Shown piece after piece: positions 28,964 to 37,451 of a stretch of 64,000 nucleotides of DNA (within the stretch, counting starts at the first letter, position 1; every line of letters starts with the position of its first letter). The notes below the pieces were generated by a model that was given only the letters and a program-made list of their open reading frames with translations, did not search any database and was not told where the DNA came from. The stretch is taken from positions 168,931,501 to 168,995,500 of the forward strand of contig NC_060208.1 in NCBI RefSeq assembly GCF_021130785.1, in the 5' to 3' direction. A program made the position numbers and the translations under genes. The stretch comes from Homalodisca vitripennis. Its lineage: Eukaryota > Arthropoda > Insecta > Hemiptera > Cicadellidae.

Positions 28964-29690
28964 GTTTCAGGAAGAAAGTGAACACGATCGAAAATCTCTG
29001 AATTTTAGAAGGGGTACTCAATGATAGTCAACTACGTCCACAAAATGCTATTGATCAATAGCGATGGATTTTATGTTTGTGTTTTAGGAACATCTGAACA
29101 GTATCAAAAATTTCTAGATATTGGCGGTTTGTCGGTACCCAACTATAATCAAGTATAAAGTAGATGAGCATTTGCTATTCATCCAAATCGGTTAGATATC
29201 TGTCATTGGTTAGGAACGAATGAACAGTGCCGAAAATCTCAGTACTGAAAGTCTAAAGTACATAATTATTATTATTAGGTGCATAAATAAAGTCCTTGAT
29301 CAATAGTGTCTGTTGTCCTGTCAGTATTATAGAAATACTTGAACAATGACGAATATTTTTAGCTGTTGAAATATTACGGGTAAAAATAGTCAAAAAAACT
29401 ATGTATTCTCAAATAGATTTTGGTTTTATCAAAGTATCTTAAGAACTATTAAACATTGTCCGATATCTTTGGGTGATAGAACTCTTTGGTCACTCAAGGA
29501 CAGTCACCTATATAAGCAACGTGCTATTTATCTATAGTGCCTGGTTCTATTTCAGTGTTTCAGGAAGAACTAAAAACTGTCAAACATCTCTTTGCGTTGG
29601 TACTTTATTGATACTTAACGATTCTCAACTGCGTGAAAAAAGTGATCTTGAGCGATGAACATAACATCATTCCAGTTTTAAACCGAAATG
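28964..29690. repeat. Decayed tandem repeat, about 120-bp unit, six copies
   Basis: A core resembling TTnAGGAAnnnnTGAACA, then about three bases, then CGAAAATCTC recurs at about 28,964, 29,083, 29,210, 29,330, 29,440 and 29,558, a spacing of 110-127 bp. Several units also share a later GATCAATAG or TCTATAGTG element. The units are too diverged to align at a glance, so this is an old minisatellite. On the opposite strand each unit can be read as a loose Phe-rich peptide ending in FLKH-like residues, but stops intervene and coding is not supported. The partner copy is at 45,374-46,068. Confidence 0.7.
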
Positions 29691-30315
29691 TTTGGTATTA
29701 ACATATCTCTCCTGGAACCATTGATACTAAAAACGGATGGAGCGTTCCTATGTGCAGTGCGCTTTTTATGTGACCTTTTGCGAAATTTTAATGTGTTTAT
29801 TTACACATATTTTAATTTCAATAACAATTAAAAATGTTAACGTACTCTTGATACTATTTTAAGTGTTAGATGTTAACAAAATCTTTTATTCTATGGACTA
29901 TATTGTGCAACTGCTCTGCCAAACACGTATAAATATAAGAAAAACATTTTATTTTTCATTATTCCCTACAATGTATATTATCAAAGAATAATTTCAAAAT
30001 GTAATTATCAATTAATAAGTGAGTCTTTCACCTGAAAAAAGCGTAACTGAACCAATAGTCTTACCAAGAATATATGAAATGAAGTGGTATTTTGTACGTG
30101 TTATATCCATGAAGAACAAACATCAAGTCGACAGTGGTTTATTAAAGATAAGGTTTTATTAAACCCCACAATTGTTGTGTTCTTTAATGTCACAGATTCA
30201 AAGCAACAAGAGTATGGCACTGAGTACTCGTATGCCTTTGTGTGGCAGTCATGACTATGTCATGTCTCAGGAAGCTTCTTAAATTAAGGATTCTCTACAG
30301 AAATTCAGATAAATT

Positions 30316-30426
30316 TTACTTTAATCAAGTTATATGTACACACACATGCGCGCGCGCACGCACACACACACACACACACATAATTATATTTGGTGGGTGT
30401 GTATATATATATATATATAACTTGAT
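30316..30426. repeat. Compound CA/CG/TA microsatellite framed by an inverted repeat
   Basis: The words AATCAAGTTATAT and ATATAACTTGATT face each other across an ACAC/GCGC/CACA tract and a TA tract. In the right arm the TA part is longer and the CG part is missing. Confidence 0.75.
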
Positions 30427-30494
30427 TTACATATATGCATATCATTTAGAGCATCGGGTAATTACGTTGCTGTAATTTGTTGCTACATATTTTA

Positions 30495-30520
30495 GGAAAT
30501 AAATAAATTATTTATTTCCT
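30495..30520. repeat. AT-rich palindrome next to the transposon end
   Basis: GGAAATAAATA faces TATTTATTTCC a few bases outside the inverted end of the DDE transposon. One base is missing at the centre compared with the perfect 28-bp palindrome in the right arm (44,509-44,536). It may mark the original insertion site. Confidence 0.7.
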
Positions 30521-30524
30521 ACAA

Positions 30525-33464
30525 AAGCCGGTTAAAGCTAAAGTGGTGTAAGTCCACTTTTTTGGTAAATGGATTTATAATGGAAACAGAGTCTCTAAAG
30601 AGAAATCTATTTAATGCACTAGTGAAGCAAGTCCTAGTACACTCATGGACCGCATATATAGCAGCACTTGTTTTTCATTTAACAGAAACAGCTGCCCGAT
30701 AAAAGGAGAACTGGTGTGTCTGGGGCTTATACCACTATTCCTCATCACATTTTACTTGAACTTGAAAACAGGTGGTTGTTGTTTGTGGGGTTAGTTTACA
30801 TTTTTATTGTCCTAAAGTAAACTATTCATTTAGTAGGCTTAATTATGGCTTCTGAAAGAAGTGAATATGATTTCAGTGAACCCAGTCTACTAAGTTATAA
30901 TGCTTCAAGCGATGAATATGTTCCTGCAGAATCAGAGTTTTCAGGTAAGTTTCTTCATCTAATTCTAGGCCATAAAAGTTAGCAAAAGCTTTTAATACCT
31001 TTATGTTTTCTTTATCTGTGCGGCATTACTGTAGATTATCTTTAGCCTTACATTGGTTTGTAAAAGACGACAGAAATTAAAATTGCAATAATATTGAGAA
31101 ATGGTACCTGGGCCTAATAATGTATGGGCCTAATAATAATTATTATGTGAGATGGTATCTCTAGACTTAGTGTATGCCTAGCTTGCAGTAGTGTAGAAGG
31201 AAGCTTAATTGTATAAAATACAAGATAGATTTTCACCTTGCCACGCAGAACACAAATAGTTAATTCGTCATTTGACCAGAAACATTTATTTTAATTTATA
31301 TCAGGTTATTACACAGATTTTTTAATAATTTTTTTTTTCCTTTTTTGACAATTGGGCGATTTCTTAATTTTGTTTATTATCAAAAACAAAAATTTTAGGT
31401 AAACATTACGTTTTGTATACTTCAATATTTTTTTCTCTTTCATACTCTAACTGAGATCAAGACGCTTTAAAAAATGTCCAAAATAAAGATGCAGAAATGG
31501 TGGATTTGAATGAGGATAAAGCTATCGAGAATTTTCAACCAAATCAAAGGTATCGCAAAAGAAAAAGAAATATGATTAAACCGGAGCAGAAAAAAAGTGA
31601 CAGAAATTCAGGGAAATCTTACATGACAGCCAAGGGTAAAACAGTTTTAGTTAAAACATTGGAAACCCAAAACTGTACTGTAAAAATAAATGTGCAGAAC
31701 AAATTTCTGAAGAATCTCTAAAAAATGCTTTTGTAAATTTTTGGAAAATATGAAGTTTTTCTACGCAAAACGCTTTCTTGTGTGGTTTGGTTAAACAATA
31801 AGAACCAGATCGTCGCCGTCCTAGGGCAGGGGAAAGAACACCAAAGACTACCACTAATCAATATCATGTTATTTTGATCGCTGGTAAAAGTTGCAAAGTA
31901 TGTAAACAATACTTTCTTGCTACATACCAAGTATCTGACAGTAGGTTTACCAGGGCACTGAAAAAGGTACAGCTAGGCCAATCTCCTGGTTCAAATAAAC
32001 GGGGAAAAAGAATTCCTAACAATACAATTCCTGAAAACAGGTTTGATGTTGTACAACAGCACATTAGAAGCTATCCAGCCTATGAATCTCACTATATCAG
32101 AGCACATAATCCTGGCCTAAGTATTTAAACATTCGTGCTCTGAACAGCACATCGACCCGGTCATGGAGCATATACCGTAGAACTTTCAACACAGAGTTCA
32201 ACCTACATTTCCATGCACCACAAAAGGATACATGCATGAAATGTGATGTTTACAAAAATAAAGTTTCCTTTGATTCAAGATAAAAGGGAAAAAAGGGATT
32301 TAGAAGCTGTTCTTGAGTTGCATCTTCGAAAAGTAGAGAGTGCTAGGGAGTCTATGAACAAATATGCTGAAAAATCTAAGTCTGAAGAATCATTTTATGT
32401 TTTTACTTTCGACCTGGAAAAAGCCCTAACCTTTCCTAAACTAACATGCCAAGTTGCTTACTACAAGAGAAATTTGTATCTCTACAATCTTGGCTGTCAT
32501 GAGCTAGGCTCTGGTTTGGGTTTCATGTACTTTTGGGATGAGACTGATGGGTCGCGGGGATCGCAAGAAATAGCTGCGTGTCTTAAAAACACATTCAGAT
32601 AAGGGCAGAAAATGCAGAACATGTAGTCATGTACAGTGATGCCTGCTCGGGACAGAACAGGAACACCAAAATATCTTGATGAATCTTCTTCAGGCTGAAG
32701 ATGCCGATAGAAAGCTAATAATTATCGACCACAAGTTCATGCAAAGTGGTCACTCGTACCTTCCCAATGATCGAGACTTTGCTAGTTTAGAAAATATTAG
32801 TAAAAATCAACCAATCTACTGCCCTGACGACTGGCACAGAATCATCGTCTAAGCGAGAAAGAAAAATCCTTTTCACTTAACTCTAATGACTGGAGAAGAA
32901 AATTTGACGAAAATAAAATTTCAGTTAAATGTTTGAAAATCCAATGGCTGAGGTTCAACAAAAGTCATCCTTTCACTATATTCTTCAAGGAAACCCTCAT
33001 GGATGACATGCCATTTTCTGAAATGGATATCCGAGGAGGCTGCAGATATCGGACCCTTGCCTGTTATGGACTAAGAAGAAAATATTGATGATTATGAGTG
33101 AAATTGTTGATTATGAAATCTCAATATCTGAGACTCTAAATATATCTTGAATAATTAAATATGTTATTAGACGTGTAATTATTTGTCAACAAAATAAAAC
33201 CTTACTTTAACTTCAGTAGTTTCACTTTTTTAAATTTACGCCCCAAAAACAGTTAAGTGAAAAAGTAGTGCAAGTCACACAAAAAAATCCCTGCAAACTG
33301 ATTTTTATCGCAAAAAGTTGTTTTGAAATTTTAGTTAGCATCCATACAAACATTAACAAAATTAAAATATTTATATATGGATTTATAGCGCTTCACCCAA
33401 TTTAGGCCTTAATATCTCAAAACTATCAAAATGTGACTTACACCAATTTAGCTTTAACCAGCTC
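30525..33464 (+). mobile_element. DDE DNA transposon remnant with GAGC-type inverted ends (possibly Sola-like)
   Basis: The ends are inverted copies. The left begins AAGCCGGTTAAAGCTAAAG and the right, read inwards, begins GAGCTGGTTAAAGCTAAA; both continue TGGTGTAAGTC. The element is 2.94 kb and encloses a single broken transposase gene on the plus strand. The other arm holds the same element at 41,543-44,503, with the end GAGCCGGTTAAAGC intact. I could not find a convincing target-site duplication. GAG-type ends and the protein style suggest the Sola group, but that name comes from memory and is uncertain. The element is presumed immobile. Confidence 0.8.
30845..33150 (+). pseudogene. Broken DDE transposase gene with one intron
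   Basis: Exon 1 is 30,845-30,944 (starts MASERSEYDFSEPSLL) and ends at a good GTAAGT donor. The intron runs to about 31,443. The acceptor, TTTCAG in the right-arm copy, is mutated to TTTCAT here. Exon 2 pieces in order are: a Lys/Arg-rich segment (31,497-31,721); KSCKVCKQYFLATYQVS (31,880s); HIRSYPAYESHYIRAHNPGL; KDTCMKCDVYKNK; the probable first acidic site FDLEKAL; YYKRNLYLYNLGCHELGSG; WDETDGSRGSQEIAACL; the probable second site YSDACSGQNRN; then GHSYLPNDRDFASLENI. This order is typical of a widespread transposase family. Lesions include an in-frame stop early in exon 2, several frameshifts and a TAA at about 32,850 where the other arm reads CAA. A polyadenylation-type AATAAA follows at 33,193. 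Confidence 0.8.
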
Positions 33465-34329
33465 TTATTAAATGGCAATTGCATAATAAAATGAAATCTA
33501 TTATATTTTGTTGAAATAAACCATGATATTTTCTCAAAAAGCTAGGAGGGATAAAACGTAATTCATTCAATTAACTCTTATCGTAATGAATATCGATTTC
33601 TGGAGCCGCTTATTGATTGCTAAACCTTACAGTATGAAACTGACTTACATGAAACAGATGTAGATGAATGTTTTAATAAACAAGTTTAATTATGACCGTA
33701 AATTTTAAGTACGGAGTAATGAAACGTAAGAACAAACTTATATTATTACAAATTCTATACGAAATGTACGCTGTTATACACTAAATTAATATGTTTTATT
33801 ATATGTTATATTTCGTTATGGTGTTTGTATTATGTTATTAGTATTACATTTCTTTTAATTCTAAACTCATGTTTGGATTATTAGTAAAAAAAAGTACAAT
33901 GAGCGGTGAAATATAAACATGATGATAAGTACAATGGATCATTGACTTAGGATTCGCCATTCAGTGGAACTCAAGTAAACATTGTCATGAAGCGCACATA
34001 AATGAACAATGCCTGACTTGATAATGTGGTCAAACATAATTTTTGAAACTTGCATAGCAAAGACCTTTTCGATTTTCTATCTGCACTAAGTTTTCTTTTC
34101 ACACATGCCATGGTAATCATTTTTCAAAAAAATATGAACGTTCATGGAAATAAAAATGAATTACATACTAGTATAACAAAATTATACGAACTAACTGTAT
34201 TCTAGAATTCGTGATTTTTCCATAGACTACCTGTATAATTAATAAATCCATTTGTGCTCGTAATTATAATATATCTAAAACATTACAAAACTTTTATCAA
34301 ACATTAATCTAGATTTTATATTGGCATTG
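33465..34329. other. Unassigned AT-rich DNA between the transposon and the RT fragment
   Basis: No frame or motif recognised. It is mirrored at 40,651-41,542 with scattered substitutions. Confidence 0.6.
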
Positions 34330-34616
34330 GATAAGAGGCTAATAACAGTTTTAATACATTTTCATGCCAAGCTCTTTGATTGTGTATGTTGTATGCCTTT
34401 CTCCTCATAAAATTCAATTTGGTTTTTTAGATGGTTGTGTTAACTGGATCGAGTCTTATCTTACTGGACGCCATGAATGTGTGAAATAGGGGGATACATG
34501 TCTGACTGGAAAACTGCTACAATGGAAGTTTCCAGCGGGTTCTGATGTAGGAACCCTTATATTCTTACTTTACAGTGACGATATTTCTTCAATCAAAAGG
34601 TATTTAAATAAAAATC
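34330..34616 (+). pseudogene. LINE reverse-transcriptase fragment
   Basis: Broken plus-strand frames show consecutive reverse-transcriptase motifs. A KAFDxV-like KLFDCV lies near 34,370. CVNWIESYLTGRHECVKIGG follows at 34,430-34,490. A damaged SGxPQGSxLGPLLFxLYINDI motif, read as SG, then GSDVGTLIFLLYSDDISSI, lies near 34,535-34,600. The catalytic YxDD segment that should follow is absent; the Kolobok-type element starts directly after it at a TTAA. Stops (TAG after CVK) and frame changes make it non-functional. It could derive from the same LINE family as 22,296-23,570, but the two pieces do not overlap, so this is untested. Confidence 0.8.
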
Positions 34617-34620
34617 TTAA
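34617..34620. repeat. TTAA target-site duplication, left
   Basis: The TTAA directly outside the left inverted end GGGGAGCATGTAC, matched by TTAA at 37,289-37,292 outside the other end. A TTAA duplication is the hallmark of Kolobok and piggyBac insertions. Confidence 0.85.
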
Positions 34621-37288
34621 GGGGAGCATGTACCTTTTTCGGGTCCCATGTTATTTAAATGGGAGTACACTGCAACATGTCCGGTACTATTATCTCCTAA
34701 ACTATTAGACATATTGACTTTAAACTTTAGGGTTTTGTTCTACATTAACAGCTTTATATTTTCATGCCTTTTTTTTAATATCTCAATAAACAAAAAAATT
34801 ATCGTGGTAGCAATTTAACAAAATTTTTTTTTTTTTAATTATGTAAATACAATATTTTTTAAAATTATAAAAACATAATATATATTGATAAAAAAAGCAT
34901 GAATCTACTCACCAACTAGTCTGCAATAAGTGTGTAAAATTTGAAGTCTGTAAGTCTAATAATTGTTTCACAACGTGTTCCGAAATGTCACAAAACGGTA
35001 CTTTCGGTAAAACAGCTTTAAAGTTTTAGTTACACTTCAAAACACATAATCACTTTAAAATCCACCTGGACAGTAATCATCTACTTCATTTTTACTCTTT
35101 TTTCCTATCCTTCTTTTTATCCTCTTCTTTTTATTTTCTTCTTGGACTTCTTTGTCAGCTTTTTTAACCCTATTGGAATCGATTTGTTGAAGGCCTTCAA
35201 CCATAAAGCGTCCTGGTTGGATGCATAATCGTTGCAAAACATTCACTTTGGCAATTGCTCCTTCATTAAAACTAAGAACTGCATCACAAACCTCTAATTT
35301 TAATGTCTGAATGCCAACAAATGTGGTCTTGGGTAGCCTATTCCAAATTACGCTACTGATGCTTTCATTAGGGTTCTGTGTTTTTACCGTGCAGACACCT
35401 CTTTAGTAGGGCTGGGGCTGATAAATCCTTATAGATTGGTTTTATTTCTTCCATAATAGATTCAGGCAATGAGTTTGTATGTTTGAAATCATCTAGCTTA
35501 TTATTTGCCTGATCTTGTCTGTATTTGCACCAAGACTCAATCCCAGGCGGGCATAGTTCGTGCTGAGGTTTTGCGTCAGTCGATAATTTGTGATAGAACG
35601 TAGCCCATATTGCTCTCTTCATTTTTTTCAATATCTTCCAAATTATTCCTTATTGCCATCCCATAAAAACGTTGTAAGTGATCTATCTCTACATCAGTCA
35701 ACCTACCTTGTCCTCTAAGTCCTTTACCATCCTTCAATTTGATTCCTTTTTTATCCCTCTTCAATCGCCGCAGTCTTGTTCCTAGTCGCTTCTGAATATG
35801 GCCTACACATTCAAGTTTTTCTAACAAAACATCATCACCATAGGGATTGTTTGCCACAACATGAGTAAACCCCTTAGAGTCCCCATCTCCAAGGTATTTT
35901 GTGTTATCGCACATTGAGTTTAGCCTCAGAGCGGCGGACAAAGAGTCAGAGCTCCGCACACCTCCATTCCACCACTTTGTACCTGAAAAATTTGCAAACA
36001 AGTAAGTACCAGGATTTTTTGTGCTGTTTCAATAGGGTTTTGTCATGGCTTAGAGGTTTTCTGACACATTTATTACAATATTTGCTGAAACACTCAAAGT
36101 CCATAACCTTTCCTGTATCGAAGGATGTTGCTGTCATTACGCCGTTCACAGAGGTGAAGCCTCGCTTCTGCCAGGTACCGTCAAAAGCGGCTGCTATATC
36201 ACGACAATCATCATTTAGGCTACGAACTTCATCAGCTGCCTGTGTCCTAAGTGAACATTCACTTACCTCTGTTACAGCAGTAAGCAGTTTTTTTTATTAT
36301 ATTTTTCAATTCGGCTGTTTGGTGGAGCGATATTCATCACAGCAGAAAATACCCTACCAGAATCTAGGCCTTTGCCGATTGAACGTAGAGCATAAACATA
36401 TCTTAGATTCAACTCATACATATTTCTAACACATTTGGAGCTTATTACTGAGTCAGTATGTTTTACATACATTGCAACAAATATTTAAACGATGTACTAT
36501 TCCACACTTGAAGTCTTCATCTAGGCTTATGTCAATGCAGTCGGAACTACTACAATATTTACATGCAGTGAAAGATTTTATTAGGCCAGAAAATCTGTTG
36601 TAAATCTATTATAATATTTACATTGTTTATGTCATAATCACTAAATTTTAGGCAACTTTGAATCATTAATCTTCTTAGAACTAGATGATTGTTTAGGCCT
36701 AGGCCTATTAGATTCACTTGTACCTGGAGAAGCACTTAGTCCTAGTTCACTTGAATTTTTATGAAATTGGTTACCTCTGTAAGACTGTTTATTGAACCTT
36801 TTCACTCTAGGCATGGCTAATACACAATAATATCACTTATTTATATAGTAAATACACACTAAGAGTCCAAAGTTTTGATCACTGGCACCACACAAAATAG
36901 AATTTACACTGACAAACACTGTTAGTAAACATAAACAATAACAATAATATCAATAGTGTAGGTTACGTAAGTATACAGATGACTTGCATCCTACAAATGC
37001 ATCTAAAGCAAGCAGTGCTACCAACCTAAAGGGGGAAAACTTAATAATCATACAATTGGAGCAAGTAATATGTATATAATACATTCTGACACTAACAATC
37101 CATAGCGCGCCATGTTTTCAGCTGAAAAAAGCGTGCATACATTTCTTAAAACACATTGTACACATATTTCTAAACCTCTCAGATATAGAGTGTTGTTATA
37201 TTTTTGAAAAGGGCATAAAACATAGTATTTTTTATGATATGTTTCAAAAAATCGATAATTTTGGTGCCAAAAAAGTACATGCTCCCCC
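34621..37288 (-). mobile_element. Kolobok-type DNA transposon remnant
   Basis: Terminal inverted repeats GGGGAGCATGTACCTTTTTC (left) and GGGGGAGCATGTACTTTTTT (right, read inwards) bound 2,668 bp flanked by TTAA on both sides. The enclosed minus-strand gene is a broken transposase. Its conserved domain is often labelled Mutator-like in domain databases, but TTAA plus G-rich ends fits the Kolobok superfamily better. It sits directly behind a LINE RT fragment, so it probably inserted into that older element. The inverted-duplication axis lies about 80 bp beyond its right end. An error-degraded mirror copy occupies 37,452-40,337. Confidence 0.85.
35055..36814 (-). pseudogene. Broken Kolobok-type transposase gene
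   Basis: It starts at 36,814 with MPRVKRFNKQSYRGNQ, the usual opening of this family. Frame breaks occur near 36,643 (stop after KLPKI), near 36,288 in a T run, near 36,000 and near 35,600. Blocks in order: LRYVYALRSIGKG; VFSAVMNIAPP; DEVRSLNDDCRDIAAAFDGT and WQKRG (probable first catalytic Asp); NGVMTATSFDTGKVMDFECF; CNKC; YLGDGDSKGF (probable second Asp); KLECVGHIQKRLGTRLR; GKGLRGQGRLTD; FYHKLSTD; PQHELCP; SWCKYR; LPESIMEEIKPIYKDLS; LKRCLHGKN; CIQPG; and the terminal Lys-rich tail ending DDYCPGGF. Nearly the full family length is present, but with at least four frameshifts it cannot make an active protein. Confidence 0.88.
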
Positions 37289-37292
37289 TTAA
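37289..37292. repeat. TTAA target-site duplication, right
   Basis: The TTAA immediately after the right inverted end, the partner of 34,617-34,620. Confidence 0.85.
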
Positions 37293-37451
37293 CAACAATA
37301 TATGTTGTACAGCAAATTAAATGGACCAGGAATTTACAAGCAGCAATGACAGCTTACATGTTTACTAGAGACCAAAAACATTTAAAATTTGCTTTGGCCT
37401 TTTGTAAATTCCTGGTTAATTTATTTTTTTTTTCTCTTATTTGGGGGTTAA
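37293..37451. repeat. Axis of the inverted duplication
   Basis: ACCAGGAATTTACAA near 37,324-37,339 faces TTGTAAATTCCTGGT at 37,402-37,416, placing the symmetry axis at about 37,370. Inside, the roughly 60 bases between the two words match only loosely, as if one side were degraded. Outward, TTAAGGGGG at 37,448 mirrors CCCCCTTAA at 37,284. No spacer or linker sequence separates the arms. Confidence 0.85.

Larger units (their letters stand above)
29691..30524. other. Unassigned DNA between the tandem repeat and the DDE transposon
   Basis: No gene recognised. In the right arm the matching stretch has a 78-codon frame (44,772-45,008) that is broken here by a one-base difference in a T run near 30,150. 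Because it starts on a non-ATG codon and matches no family I know, it is not called. Compound repeats and a palindrome occupy 30,316-30,520. Confidence 0.5.
14340..37370 (+). repeat. Left arm of a giant inverted duplication
   Basis: The reverse complement of this arm recurs at 37,371-64,000. Anchor pairs seen directly are: the last 40 bases of the window with 14,340-14,379; a 41-bp hairpin at 18,406 with 56,419-56,459; the LINE frame at 23,286-23,546 with 51,441-51,701; an identical 64-codon frame at 28,827-29,021 with 46,011-46,205; the transposon ends at 30,525 with 44,503; and the RT fragment at 34,430 with 40,560. Coding anchors near the middle are nearly identical. The outermost about 90 bp differ at roughly 7 percent of positions by eye. 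The arm includes transposons that are also present in the partner, so those insertions predate the split of the two copies. Confidence 0.95.

Noticed and set aside
28827..29021. 64-codon minus-strand frame identical in protein to one at 46,011-46,205
   Set aside because: Identity is explained by the inverted duplication. It overlaps the decayed tandem repeat and has no recognisable motif, so conservation is not evidence of coding.
31651..32064. Minus-strand frames overlapping the DDE transposase
   Set aside because: They are antisense shadows of the plus-strand exon 2 blocks.
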